Assembly (NCBI GenBank): GCA_035708745.1
Contig: DASTFJ010000169.1
Span: forward strand, 6,346-70,345
Length of the DNA stretch: 64,000 bases
Source of the DNA: JAMLHN01 sp035708745
GTDB lineage: Bacteria; Chloroflexota; Chloroflexia; Thermomicrobiales; UBA6265
Direction: 5' to 3'
Shown here in pieces: positions 35,880 through 44,952 of the stretch. Within the stretch, counting starts at the first letter, position 1. Every line of letters begins with the position of its first letter. The notes under the pieces are model-generated. The model worked only from the letters and a program-made list of their open reading frames with translations. It searched no databases and had not been told where the DNA came from. The position numbers and the translations under genes were made by a program.

Positions 35880-36665
35880 TCAGTCGCGCTGGCGGGGATC
35901 CATCACATCCCGGAGTCCATCGCCGAAGAGATTCAACGCCAGCACGACGATCATGATGGCCAATCCCGGGAATGTGGCCATCCACCAGGAGTCGCGCAAG
36001 AAGCTGCGGGCGCTCGACAGCATTGCACCCCACTCAGGGGTTGGCGGCTGCGCGCCAAGGCCGAGATAGCTGAGGCCGGCCGCGGCAAGAATGGCGAACC
36101 CAACCCCTATGGTCGCCAGAACGATCAGTGGCGCAACGATGTTTGGCAGCACGTATCGCCCGAGAATGCGGGTGTTCCCGGCCCCGATCGCACGGGCGCC
36201 GATCATGTATTCGTCTTCTTTCATCCCGAGCACCGAACCGCGAGAGGTGCGGGCATAGACTGGGATCGACTCGATTCCAACCGCGATCATGACATTGAAC
36301 AGGCTGGGACCGAGGATGGCGACGATAGCGATTGCCAATAGGAACCCGGGAAAGGCCAACATGACGTCCATCAAGCGCATGATCAGCGAATCGAGCCAGC
36401 CGCCCCAATAGCCGGATACGATGCCGATGAGCGTTCCGCCTATAAGCGCGATCCCGATGGAAATCAATCCAACCCGGAGTGAAACGCGCGCGCCGTAGAT
36501 CACGCGGCTCAACACATCACGCCCCAGCTCATCGGTTCCGAATGGGTGGGACATGCTGGGAGGTTGCCGCAGATTCGGTGAAATCTCATTCGGGTCGTAC
36601 GGGGCCAGAACCGGGGCAAAGAGGGCGACGACGATCACCAGGAGCAGCACCAACCCACCGGCCAA
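35880..36665 (-). CDS. Peptide ABC transporter permease, DppC type (5' end doubtful)
   Basis: 261 residues visible, with the PFGTDELGRDVLSRVIYGAR and GARAIGAGNTRILGRYVLPN motifs of DppC/OppC permeases and five to six helices. No DppB, binding protein or ATPase genes are adjacent. The start is a TTG in the first helix, and the homologous upstream residues (RTATFFRRLVRRPAA) are in the same frame but have no start codon. A separate ATG-led frame (MSRDVAGIARNPGG) ends just before this point, so one extra base could have split the natural start from the gene. Treat it as possibly frameshifted or a remnant. Confidence 0.7.
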   Translation of the reverse strand: MAGGLVLLLVIVVALFAPVLAPYDPNEISPNLRQPPSMSHPFGTDELGRDVLSRVIYGARVSLRVGLISIGIALIGGTLIGIVSGYWGGWLDSLIMRLMDVMLAFPGFLLAIAIVAILGPSLFNVMIAVGIESIPVYARTSRGSVLGMKEDEYMIGARAIGAGNTRILGRYVLPNIVAPLIVLATIGVGFAILAAAGLSYLGLGAQPPTPEWGAMLSSARSFLRDSWWMATFPGLAIMIVVLALNLFGDGLRDVMDPRQRD

Positions 36666-36839
36666 GGCCGCCGGGCGGCGGACCAGGCGACGGAAAAACG
36701 TCGCGGTCCGGTCACCCGCCGGGGTTGCGCGCTATCCCCGCCACGTCGCGGCTCATCGCGCAGCGTGTCGAACACGTGCAAAAGCTGTGAAGCTGGATAG
36801 GTGGCGGGGCCCGTGCTGGTAGCGGGGTGGGCGATCGCG

Positions 36840-37499
36840 TCATTCAGTTCCTGGTTTCGCCAGCCGAATCGTCGCCAGGGACTCGTAGCGCGCGCCGGAT
36901 TTCTCGAGATGGCTTCGGAAAAGCGTCAGCTCGGAAATCGTGAACTCGACGGGGTGGTCGACAATCTCCTGCACGCTGGGTGCGTGATATGCCTCGCCGA
37001 GCTGATAAGGGAAGAGCCGGTCGACCGAGTCGCGAGCGCGGCCGAGTGTGAGATGGGGCCGGAATGATTGCTCTTCGATGGAAACGCCGAACCGGTCCAG
37101 CATGGTCCCAGTGTCACGATATAGCTTGGTCAGCCGATCGGTCTGCCCAGTCAATCCGATCCAGAGCACCCGCGGCCGCTTCTGGTTGGGAAAGACGCCC
37201 AGGTTGCCGGTGCGCAGCCGGATGGATCCGGACTTTGGCGACAGATTTGCAAAAGACATGCGCAGCAGCTCGGCCCGCTCGGTCGGAACCTCGCCGATGA
37301 AGTGCAGGGTCAGGTGGAGTGCGTTTTGCGCAGTCCAACGCACCGGCAGATCGCGGCTGGAGAGATCGTCGAGCAGGTGTCCGAGATGATCGAGCACGGC
37401 GTTCGGCAAGGGAGCGGCTATGAACAGCCGCGGTCCCTCGGGTTTCGCCTGGGGTCGCTCAGGTCGTGGATTCGATTGCGGTCGGTTTCGTCGCGCCAT
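36840..37499 (-). CDS. thpR: RNA 2',3'-cyclic phosphodiesterase (ThpR/LigT)
   Basis: 219 residues of the 2H phosphoesterase family. Both catalytic HxTx motifs are present: HLTLHFIGEVP and RPHLTLGRAR, after a Pro/Arg-rich N-terminal tail of about 23 residues. The enzyme opens 2',3'-cyclic phosphates on RNA. It is divergent from pheA. The gap to the permease downstream (36666-36839) holds only the possible frameshifted start of that permease. Confidence 0.9.
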   Translation of the reverse strand: MARRNRPQSNPRPERPQAKPEGPRLFIAAPLPNAVLDHLGHLLDDLSSRDLPVRWTAQNALHLTLHFIGEVPTERAELLRMSFANLSPKSGSIRLRTGNLGVFPNQKRPRVLWIGLTGQTDRLTKLYRDTGTMLDRFGVSIEEQSFRPHLTLGRARDSVDRLFPYQLGEAYHAPSVQEIVDHPVEFTISELTLFRSHLEKSGARYESLATIRLAKPGTE

Positions 37500-37576
37500 G
37501 GGGGCAGTATAGAAGCTGGAAGGGCGGTGGACTCGATGGCGACTGTCGCCATACTCTTCGCATGATGGAGGAATCG

Positions 37577-38455
37577 ATGATCACCGCATTTTTGGGACCC
37601 CGGGGAACGTTCAGCGAAGATGCCGCCATTTCCTTTGCAGGCGAGGATAGCGAGTTTCTGGCATTCAACTCGTTTCCGGCGCTGACCGCGGCGGTCGAAA
37701 CCGGACTTGCCACGCAGGCGATGTTGCCGATCGAGAATTCGATCGAGGGCTCGATCAGCACCACGCTCGATCTGCTCATCCACGAGACCCCGCTCAAGAT
37801 CGCCGCCGAAGTCGTCGTGCCGGTGCGTCACTTTCTCATCACCGCTCCCGGTGCGAGCTTGCCCGACATCTCCGAGGTCACTTCCCATCCGCAACCGTTC
37901 GGCCAGTGCCGCCGGTTTCTCGAGCGCGTGCTGCCGAAAGCAGCGCAAGTGGCCGCATTGAGTACCGCCACCGCGGTCGAGGAGGTCAGCACGAGCGGCG
38001 ACATCCGCCGTGCTGCGATCGGCACCAGGCGTGCCGCCGAACTCTATGGCGGTCAGATCATCGCCCATGATATCCAGGATATCCGCTCCAACTTCACGCG
38101 CTTCGTCGTCTTACGCAATGAGGATTCACTCCGCACCGGCAATGACAAGACGTCGATCGGCTTCGTCCTCCACGTCAATGCGCCCGGTTCGTTGCTGGAA
38201 TCGCTGACGCCTTTTGCCGAAGGCAAGATCGAGCTGACCAAGGTGGAAAGCCGCCCGACTAAGGAGTGGCTCGGTGAGTACTATTTCCTGCTCGATTTCC
38301 AGGGGCACCGCACCGATGCGCTGGTGGTCGATGCGCTCGAACGGCTCGGCGGCGTCGCAAAAGTCAAGGTGTTCGGTTCATATCCGCGCTTCGATTTCGA
38401 AACATTGGCGAATGAGGTCATGGCCGGCGTCGGTCCCGGCGCGCGGGTGCTATGA
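37577..38455 (+). CDS. pheA: Prephenate dehydratase
   Basis: Converts prephenate to phenylpyruvate in phenylalanine synthesis. 292 residues: catalytic domain with FLGPRGTFSEDAA, IENSIEGSISTTLDLL and the SNFTRF motif that contains the catalytic Thr, followed by a C-terminal ACT domain with the ESRP phenylalanine-binding motif (KVESRPTKEWLGEYYFLLDF), so feedback inhibition by Phe is expected. The ATG with GGAGG 5 bases upstream is the clear start. The next gene overlaps by ATGA. Confidence 0.95.
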   Translation: MITAFLGPRGTFSEDAAISFAGEDSEFLAFNSFPALTAAVETGLATQAMLPIENSIEGSISTTLDLLIHETPLKIAAEVVVPVRHFLITAPGASLPDISEVTSHPQPFGQCRRFLERVLPKAAQVAALSTATAVEEVSTSGDIRRAAIGTRRAAELYGGQIIAHDIQDIRSNFTRFVVLRNEDSLRTGNDKTSIGFVLHVNAPGSLLESLTPFAEGKIELTKVESRPTKEWLGEYYFLLDFQGHRTDALVVDALERLGGVAKVKVFGSYPRFDFETLANEVMAGVGPGARVL

Positions 38456-39246
38456 CAGCGCCATCTCTCTTGGTCGGCCGGGCGCTGGAGACGGCCTATA
38501 TCGTCGCCGGCATCGAGCATGCCACTGAATCTGAGGGGTCGGTGCGAGGCGCCCTCAGCGGAGCTGATGTTGGAGTGTCGGACTTTGCGCTGATTTCGAC
38601 ACCCGAAATTACGTTGCTGATCGGAACGCACCTGATCGACCCGGTGTTTGGGGTGACCGTCGCGGAATCCGGGGCGATCGCGATGCGCGCCCCGGTGCGG
38701 CCCGATGAGATCGACGAAGCCTCGATCCTGCTCTACGAAACCAGCAGCACGGCCGAACTCCTGGCCCGCGCGACGATTTGGCCGTTCTACGGTATCCGGG
38801 CCAGCTCCTGGGCGACCGTGGCAGACGGCGCCAGCGCCATCACCATCGTCGATGGTCTCGCCGCGCTCGAACCGGTCGAAGCCGGGTTCAGCGAAGATCT
38901 GGTGCGCGCCTGGTATATCCTCACCGAGCAATCGGTCGTGACCCATCTTCTTGCGGTTCCGGCGGAAGCCAGCGATGAGGAAGTCGACGCCGTCCGATCG
39001 CGTCTTACTGATGCAGCCGCAGCTGGATATGCCGCGCGCCGCGAGGTTCGTCGCGCTTTGCAGGCGAACAGCTCGGTCGAAACCGACCGCCTGGTGGAAT
39101 TCTTCGCCGGCATTCGTTACGACCTCGATGCCGACGATCGGGCAGCCGCCTATTCCCTCATTGCCCGCGGGTCGGGTGGCACCCGATATCCATTGCTTCG
39201 GGAAATACCGTGGCGACCGGCTGGTGAGGCGCCGCCATCGACGTAA
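38452..39246 (+). CDS. Hypothetical protein, weakly MqnA-like
   Basis: 264 residues overlapping pheA by four bases. The pattern looks like a two-lobed binding-protein fold: SGADVGVSDFALISTPEITL, VTVAESGAIAMRAPVRPDEI, ELLARATIWPFYGIRASSW, and a C-terminal helical EFFAGIRYDLDADDRAAAYS. The last part recalls the C-terminus of MqnA-type chorismate dehydratases of the futalosine menaquinone route, but the N-terminal substrate motif is not clear. Both MqnA and pheA draw on chorismate, so the coupling would make sense. The assignment is tentative. Confidence 0.6.
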   Translation: MTAPSLLVGRALETAYIVAGIEHATESEGSVRGALSGADVGVSDFALISTPEITLLIGTHLIDPVFGVTVAESGAIAMRAPVRPDEIDEASILLYETSSTAELLARATIWPFYGIRASSWATVADGASAITIVDGLAALEPVEAGFSEDLVRAWYILTEQSVVTHLLAVPAEASDEEVDAVRSRLTDAAAAGYAARREVRRALQANSSVETDRLVEFFAGIRYDLDADDRAAAYSLIARGSGGTRYPLLREIPWRPAGEAPPST

Positions 39247-39328
39247 GGCATGAGCTCCGGAGAGGGGTGCATACCGGAATCTGCGCATAACCGTGCAAAC
39301 CTAGTGGGTGAATCCCGGCAAATCGAAC

Positions 39329-39347
39329 GCCGCGAACGAATCGCGGC
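39329..39347. terminator. Possible terminator hairpin between convergent genes
   Basis: GCCGCGA (39329-39335) and TCGCGGC (39341-39347) with a 5-base loop, followed by AATTTCC on the plus strand. It could end transcription from the pheA pair. Confidence 0.4.
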
Positions 39348-39402
39348 AATTTCCGACGTAGACGCTGCGTGCCATAGCGTCACGATTTGGACGAAATCGA
39401 CC

Positions 39403-40434
39403 TTATCGAGGCGATCCCGCTGTCAACACCGATGTCGCCATCGACGACGCCTTGTCGCGCAAGTCGGTGAAGAGGGGTGTGCTGAGATAGCGCTCCCCGG
39501 TATCTGGCAGGATGGCGACGATGAGCTTCCCCTCATTCTCGGGTCGCCTGGCGATTTCGCGACCGGCATAGACTGCCGCGCCGGCTGAGATGCCAGTAAA
39601 GAGCCCTTCGGTCACCATCAGCTCGCGGGCCGCGTCGATCGCCTGATCGCCGGTGACGTGAAAGATTTCGTCGATCAGGTCGATCTGCAAAACGGGCGGC
39701 ACGAAATTCGCGCCAATTCCCTGAATCTTGTGGGGGGCGGCCTCGCCTCCGGCGAGAAACGGCGATTCCTTGGGCTCGACGGCAACCAGCTGGAACGATG
39801 GCTTCAATCCCTTGAGCACCTGGCCGACGCCCGAGATGGTGCCTCCGGTGCCCACGCCGCCGACCAGTATGTCGATCTGCCCGTCGGTGTCTTGCCAAAG
39901 CTCCACCGCGGTCGTCCTGGTGTGGATCTCGGGGTTGGCTTGATTTTCGAATTGCATCGGCATCCAGGAGTCGGGAATCTCTTCCATCAACTCCTCGGCC
40001 TTCCAAATCGAGCCGACCATGCCATCCGCCGCGGGGGTCAATACCAGCTCCGCGCCATAGGCCAACAGCATCACACGCCGTTCGAGACTCATATTTTCGG
40101 GCATCGTCAGGATCAAGCGATAGCCGCGTGAGGCTGCCACCCAGGCGAGCGCGATACCCGTGTTGCCGCTGGTCGGTTCGATGATCGTGGTCTTGCCGGG
40201 CGCGATCAGCCCTTTGGCTTCGGCATCGAGGATCATCGAGACTCCGATACGATCCTTGACGGAATAGCCGGGGGAAAAGGACTCCAGCTTACCGACCAGC
40301 CGGCCCGGTGCATTCCGCGCATAGCGATCGAGTCGAATCAAAGGCGTGTTACCGATCAACTCGGTGGCGTCGTTGGCGATGGCCGGCCGGGTTCGGCGGA
40401 CGAGCTGAGATTCATCGATATCGAGGGCAGGCAT
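39403..40434 (-). CDS. cysK: Cysteine synthase, PLP-dependent
   Basis: 343 residues of the O-acetylserine sulfhydrylase family. The PLP Lys lies in GYSVKDRIGVSMI, the substrate loop in EPTSGNTGIALAWVA, the phosphate cup in GGVGTGGTISGVGQVLKG, and the C-terminal Ser region in FTGISAGAAVYAG. It makes cysteine from O-acetylserine and sulfide. It is single-gene here; the 66 bases upstream hold no recognised riboswitch. Confidence 0.92.
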   Translation of the reverse strand: MPALDIDESQLVRRTRPAIANDATELIGNTPLIRLDRYARNAPGRLVGKLESFSPGYSVKDRIGVSMILDAEAKGLIAPGKTTIIEPTSGNTGIALAWVAASRGYRLILTMPENMSLERRVMLLAYGAELVLTPAADGMVGSIWKAEELMEEIPDSWMPMQFENQANPEIHTRTTAVELWQDTDGQIDILVGGVGTGGTISGVGQVLKGLKPSFQLVAVEPKESPFLAGGEAAPHKIQGIGANFVPPVLQIDLIDEIFHVTGDQAIDAARELMVTEGLFTGISAGAAVYAGREIARRPENEGKLIVAILPDTGERYLSTPLFTDLRDKASSMATSVLTAGSPR

Positions 40435-40500
40435 GGTTCTCGTCTCCCTGACGCGATCGGCTGACTGGCGAGCCGAACGTACCAGAAGTGTAGTTCTCTA

Positions 40501-41226
40501 TCAATTTTCGCCGGGGGACTCGAGGTCCGGAGCCACGCGACCGGTTTCGACCTGGTATTCGGCCTCGCTGCCGATCCAGACCGCGCCGTCCGCGTAGATC
40601 TCCCGTTTCCAGATGGGGACAAGCACCTTGATACGCTCGATGGCATAGCGGCAGGCCTCGAACGCCACCTCTCGGTGCGCCGACGAGACCGCGATCACGA
40701 CGCTCACTTCGCCGATCTGCAGCAGCCCATACCGATGTTGGATCGCCACGGTGCGGATGCCCCAACGCTCGAAGATTTCATCGCCGATCTGCTCAAGCAT
40801 CTTCGTGGCCGCTGGAGGATACGCCTCGTATTCCAGCGCGGTAACCGCTTTGCCGCGAGCATGGTCGCGCACGGTTCCGGCGAAGGTGACCAGCGCGCCG
40901 GATGCCTCGTCGACCACCAGATTTTCGACTCCGCGAGGATCGATGACGTTGTCGGTAACGCGAAAGCGCTGCTCGTCAGCGCCGCCGCTGACCGGCGGGA
41001 TGATGGCCACTTCGACACCGCTGCTGAGCACGAAATCGCGCGGTCGGTAATGCTGGTCGACCATGACCATGAAGGCATGTTCCGATTGCTTCAGCCGCTC
41101 GCTCTGCGCCAGTACGAGGTCGAGGGCGTCGCTGACTGTGGAGCCGTCGGCCAGCTCGACGGTTTCCTTTGATTTGCCGAGAAGCTCGCGGACGATGGCG
41201 AAATAGCGCATCTGGACGGTGATCAT
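40501..41226 (-). CDS. MoaD-MoaE fusion (molybdopterin synthase)
   Basis: 241 residues joining both subunits of molybdopterin synthase. Residues 1-82 are MoaD (ITVQMRYFAIVRELLGK to PPVSGG, with Gly 81-Gly 82 at the point where free MoaD ends). The rest is MoaE, with the catalytic Lys in VPIWKREIYADGAVWIG. MoaD must present a C-terminal Gly-thiocarboxylate, so the fusion would need cleavage after Gly 82, as reported for M. tuberculosis MoaX. The start has GGAGG 4 bases upstream and overlaps the thiolase stop as ATGA. Confidence 0.93.
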   Translation of the reverse strand: MITVQMRYFAIVRELLGKSKETVELADGSTVSDALDLVLAQSERLKQSEHAFMVMVDQHYRPRDFVLSSGVEVAIIPPVSGGADEQRFRVTDNVIDPRGVENLVVDEASGALVTFAGTVRDHARGKAVTALEYEAYPPAATKMLEQIGDEIFERWGIRTVAIQHRYGLLQIGEVSVVIAVSSAHREVAFEACRYAIERIKVLVPIWKREIYADGAVWIGSEAEYQVETGRVAPDLESPGEN

Positions 41227-42446
41227 GATGCCTCCAGTCGTTCGACGATCATGGCCATTCCCTGTCCGACGCCGATGCAAAGGGTCGCCAAACCGTATCG
41301 TCCACCAGTTCGTTCCAGCTCGTGCACCAGGGTGGTCATCATACGGGCGCCGGTTGCGCCGAGTGGATGCCCGAGTGCAATTGCGCCGCCATTGGGATTG
41401 ACCTTTTCGGGATCGAATCCCAGCTCGCGGATGCAAGGCAGCGCCTGGGCCGCGAACGCCTCGTTGAGCTCGATTACGTCGAGGTCATCCACCGTCAGCC
41501 CAGTGCGGTCGAGCACGTTGCGCGTGGCCGCGATTGGACCGAGTCCCATTACCGCCGGATCGAGCCCAACGACGGACGATCCGAGGATTCGCGCTTTCGG
41601 CGTCATGCCCAGCGCGGCTGCCCGCTCCTCGTGCATGACCAACACGGCCGCCGCGCCATCGTTGATGCCACTGGAATTGCCGGCCGTGACGGAGCCGCCA
41701 TCGCGGAAAACCGGCTTCAGGCGGGCAAGTTCGGGCGCCGTGGTGGAGGGCCGGGGGTGTTCGTCGACCGAGACCAGCGTCGTGCCGCCTTTGACCGGAA
41801 CCGGCACCGGTACAATCTCGCGCTCGAACCGGCCCTCGGCGATTGCGACGCCCGCCCGCCGCTGGCTCTCCGCCGCGAAGGCGTCCTGGTCCTCGCGTGA
41901 AACGTTGCATCGCTCCGCCACGTTTTCGGCCGTTTCTCCCATCGACCAGGGATAGTGCTGAGCGGCCAGCCTCGGATTGACGAAGCGCCAGCCCAGGCAG
42001 GAATCGGCCATCTGCCGATCGCCACGGGCATACGGCTTATCTGGTTTCAACACGATCAAGGGCGACCGGGTCATGCTTTCGACTCCACCAGCGATGAAGA
42101 CCGAGCCGTCGCCCGCGGCGATGGCTTGCGCCGCCGAGGCGATCGCCTGCAATCCGGACGCGCAAAGGCGATTGACCGTCTGTCCGGGCACGGTCTCCGG
42201 CAAGCCGGCGATCAGCGTCGCCATGCGGGCGACATTGCGATTGTCTTCCCCGGCCTGATTGGTGCAACCGAGAATGACATCGTCGATGATGGTCGCATCG
42301 AGACCGGTCCGATCGACGATCGTGCCGATGACCAGCGCGGCCAGATCGTCCGGGCGGACCCCGGCCAGCGCACCGCCGTGGCGGCCAATGGGCGTTCGCA
42401 CGGCATCGACGATGACAGCGTGCGCGGAATCTCGGGTTTTGGGCAT
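41223..42446 (-). CDS. Acetyl-CoA C-acyltransferase (thiolase)
   Basis: 407 residues of the thiolase family. Cys 95 in VNRLCASGLQAIASA is the acyl-accepting residue, with NEAFAAQ, GHPLGATGARMM and the second Cys in LATLCIGVGQGMA completing the site. It resembles the beta-ketoadipyl-CoA thiolase branch (PcaF/PaaJ), but could serve fatty-acid beta-oxidation. The last motif reads GVGQG where GGGQG is usual. It is translationally coupled to the MoaD-MoaE fusion. Confidence 0.9.
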   Translation of the reverse strand: MPKTRDSAHAVIVDAVRTPIGRHGGALAGVRPDDLAALVIGTIVDRTGLDATIIDDVILGCTNQAGEDNRNVARMATLIAGLPETVPGQTVNRLCASGLQAIASAAQAIAAGDGSVFIAGGVESMTRSPLIVLKPDKPYARGDRQMADSCLGWRFVNPRLAAQHYPWSMGETAENVAERCNVSREDQDAFAAESQRRAGVAIAEGRFEREIVPVPVPVKGGTTLVSVDEHPRPSTTAPELARLKPVFRDGGSVTAGNSSGINDGAAAVLVMHEERAAALGMTPKARILGSSVVGLDPAVMGLGPIAATRNVLDRTGLTVDDLDVIELNEAFAAQALPCIRELGFDPEKVNPNGGAIALGHPLGATGARMMTTLVHELERTGGRYGLATLCIGVGQGMAMIVERLEAS

Positions 42447-42521
42447 TTCTTGCTATCTTTCGCGCGGGCCAGGACGAGTGAGCGTTCCCGGAAGGCGGGT
42501 TGTTGGGGAAGGATAAGAGGA

Positions 42522-43496
42522 ATGACCGAAAGGGATACGCTCCCCGATGGGTACCGTGCATTCACGCCGACGATGGGCGATATTCCCCGCGCGACCGAAT
42601 TTTTCAATCTGGTGGAAATCAGCGAATGGGGTATGCCCGATTTCGACGAAAGCGAAGTCGTCGAAGAATGGGCTGAGCTCGATCTAGGGAAATCGGTCGT
42701 GCTGGTCGAAGACCGGTCGGGCGAACTGGTGGCGTCGATGACTCTGATCAACAACCATGGAGTCACCTGGGAAGCCTATGGCTATGTTCATCCCGATCAT
42801 CAGCAACGTGGGCTCGGCACATGGATTACGAACTGGTCCGAGGCAAAAGCGGCTGAGCGTGCGGACGAGACGAGGAATGGGTATCAGCTCGTGATGCTCA
42901 ATTTCATCTCGACCGTCAATGAGGCTGCCCGCGAGCTGATGACCGGGCTTGGGTACGAGGGGTCCAAAGTCTTTCGCCGCATGCGCATTGAGCTGGATCA
43001 GCAACCGGATCCGGTCACTTGGCCCTCAGGGTTGGAATTGCGGCCATATGTCGAGGGTCAGGACGAGCGAGCGTATTTCGATGCGCTCTCAACTTCCTTT
43101 GCCGATCATTGGGCGGCTGCTCCCCGCACACTCGAGCGGTGGGAATCGTCGATGAAGACCGGCGAGTACGACACCAATCTTTGGCTGCAGCTCTTCGATG
43201 GGGATAGGATCGTGGCAATCGGCGCTGGCAAGCTGATGGGCGATGCTGGCTGGATTGCAAATGTGGGCGTGTTGCCCGAGTATCGCCGCCGTGGCCTGGC
43301 GAAGCGGATGCTGCTGGAATTGTTCGGCCGCTATTGGGACAAGGGCATTAGACGCATCGATCTCGGAGTCGACGCCGAGAACCGCCACAGTGCCATCGAT
43401 CTCTACCTGGGTGCAGGCATGCATCAGACCCACAGCTACGAGGCCAGCCGGAAAGTCCTGCGCGAGGGTCGTGATTGGCGCGACGGGGATGAATAG
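42522..43496 (+). CDS. GNAT acetyltransferase with two GNAT domains
   Basis: 324 residues with tandem GNAT folds. The first has the acetyl-CoA signature YVHPDHQQRGLGTWITN, the second NVGVLPEYRRRGLAKRMLLE. Double-GNAT proteins include mycothiol synthase-like enzymes, but the substrate here cannot be read. The ATG with AAGAGG upstream (MTERDTLPDG) is chosen; the far longer open frame is antisense to the thiolase. It is divergent from the thiolase. Confidence 0.87.
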   Translation: MTERDTLPDGYRAFTPTMGDIPRATEFFNLVEISEWGMPDFDESEVVEEWAELDLGKSVVLVEDRSGELVASMTLINNHGVTWEAYGYVHPDHQQRGLGTWITNWSEAKAAERADETRNGYQLVMLNFISTVNEAARELMTGLGYEGSKVFRRMRIELDQQPDPVTWPSGLELRPYVEGQDERAYFDALSTSFADHWAAAPRTLERWESSMKTGEYDTNLWLQLFDGDRIVAIGAGKLMGDAGWIANVGVLPEYRRRGLAKRMLLELFGRYWDKGIRRIDLGVDAENRHSAIDLYLGAGMHQTHSYEASRKVLREGRDWRDGDE

Positions 43497-43551
43497 TCTT
43501 TCCCGTCCGGAGCGAATCGAACCAAGGAATTTGTGGGAACGGGAAGTCACA

Positions 43552-43582
43552 GCGGCCCTTCACCACGACCTCTCAGGGCCGC
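43552..43582. terminator. Hairpin between convergent GNAT and moeA genes
   Basis: Perfect 8-bp stem GCGGCCCT (43552-43559) and AGGGCCGC (43575-43582) with a 15-base loop. It has no U-tract, so it is a possible bidirectional terminator. Confidence 0.4.
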
Positions 43583-43586
43583 GATA

Positions 43587-44840
43587 TCAGAACGAGCCGA
43601 GCAGGATTGCGTCCACCGTTTCGCCGGCTTTGTAGCAGGTTTCGCGCGGCGGGATGACGATCAGCGCATTGGCGCCGAGAAATGAGGCGAGGCGGGAGGA
43701 GTTTTGCGGGCCGTTGGCGATTGCGAGCAGGCATCCACTGTCGTCGACCGTCAGGATCGCGCGTTGATATTCGACCCGGTCGGTCGGGTCGGTGTCAGCG
43801 GCCAGCTTCACCCGGACGGTCTCCGGGCCAGCGCCGCTACCGGTCATCTTGCGGATTGCGCTGCGAATGAAGATCTCGAATCCGACCAGCGCCGATACCG
43901 GATTGCCCGGTAAGCCAAAAATCAAGGTCGGGCCGGCGGTGGCGAAGTTCAGCGGTTTGCCGGGTTTCAGGAAAATGCGTCGGAAATGGACGGTCGCCAA
44001 ATCGAGCAGAATTGGCTTGATCAGGTCGAGATCGCCCATCGACACGCCGCCGCTGGTGATGACGATATCGCTGTCGGCGATCAGCCTGACGAGCAGCGGT
44101 TCGAGCTGGTCGCGGACATCCGGACCTTTGCCGGCCCAGATCACCTCGGCTCCAGCCGATTCGAGCGCGGCGCGCAGCATAAAGCGGTTCGAATCGCGAA
44201 TCTTTCCTGGAGCCAACGGTTCACTGGGCTCCAGCAGCTCGTCGCCGGTGGAAACGATGCTCACCCGGGGTTTGCGGCGCACCGTTACCGGATCGCCGCC
44301 GTAGGCGGCCAGCAATCCGACTTCGGCCGGACCGAGGACCGAACCGGCACGCACCAGGAGCTGGCCGGCGGTGACGTCCGACCCGATCTGCCGTACGTTC
44401 TCGCCCGGTTGGACGAACTCCTGATGGATGATCACGTGGTCATCAGCGGTTTCGGTGTTTTCCACCTTCACCACCGCGTCGGCGCCGGTGGGAATCGGGG
44501 CGCCGGTCATGATCTTGATCGCGGTGCCGGGTGTGACCTCGGCGTCGCTCAAACTTCCGGCCGCTTGCACGCCGACGACATCGCGCCAAGGCGACCCGTC
44601 GTCGGCGATGACGGCATAGCCGTCCATGGTCGACGCGGGAAAGGGTGGGAAATCGGCGGACGCCACGAAATCGGACGCGAGCACGCGCCCCGCCGCGTCG
44701 ATGAGCGAGACCTGTTCGGACGGGAGCAGCGGGGTATTCGCCAGAACCGTCGCCAGCGCTTCACTCGGATGACGAAGGCGGTCGAGTTCGTCTTCGGGTC
44801 CTTGAAATGTCACTGAAAACGCCGATCGATTGTCCGCCAC
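43587..44840 (-). CDS. moeA: Molybdopterin molybdenumtransferase
   Basis: Inserts molybdenum into molybdopterin. 417 residues with PASTMDGYAVIADD, STGDELLEPSEPLAPGKIRD, SGGVSMGDLDLIKPIL and GLPGNPVSALVGFEIF, in the order typical of MoeA domains. It starts at GTG; a second GTG nine codons later is possible. It is one of the molybdenum cofactor genes in the window, with the MoaD-MoaE fusion 2.4 kb away. Confidence 0.93.
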   Translation of the reverse strand: MADNRSAFSVTFQGPEDELDRLRHPSEALATVLANTPLLPSEQVSLIDAAGRVLASDFVASADFPPFPASTMDGYAVIADDGSPWRDVVGVQAAGSLSDAEVTPGTAIKIMTGAPIPTGADAVVKVENTETADDHVIIHQEFVQPGENVRQIGSDVTAGQLLVRAGSVLGPAEVGLLAAYGGDPVTVRRKPRVSIVSTGDELLEPSEPLAPGKIRDSNRFMLRAALESAGAEVIWAGKGPDVRDQLEPLLVRLIADSDIVITSGGVSMGDLDLIKPILLDLATVHFRRIFLKPGKPLNFATAGPTLIFGLPGNPVSALVGFEIFIRSAIRKMTGSGAGPETVRVKLAADTDPTDRVEYQRAILTVDDSGCLLAIANGPQNSSRLASFLGANALIVIPPRETCYKAGETVDAILLGSF

Positions 44841-44924
44841 GGGCGGATTTCGTGTTCGGGCCGCATGGTACCATCTCGTTCATCTCCGGCGGCGTGGAGA
44901 GGGCGATCTGGTAGACGAACCAGG

Positions 44925-44930
44925 TATAAT
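44925..44930 (+). promoter_or_regulatory. Consensus -10 box (TATAAT) upstream of rel
   Basis: A perfect TATAAT lies 22 bases before the TTG start of rel, with a second ATAAT-like box 6 bases later. No -35 match is visible. A small inverted repeat CTGGT/ACCAG ends just before it and could bind a regulator. Confidence 0.45.
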
Positions 44931-44952
44931 GACATAATCGAGGGAATCTCCG

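Noticed and set aside
36666..36839. Possible tRNA in the gap upstream of the permease
   Set aside because: I could not form a cloverleaf or find T-loop GTTCRA; the region reads better as the lost 5' end of the permease.
44820..44952. Possible riboswitch upstream of rel
   Set aside because: Only a short inverted repeat and a -10 box are visible; no conserved aptamer motif.
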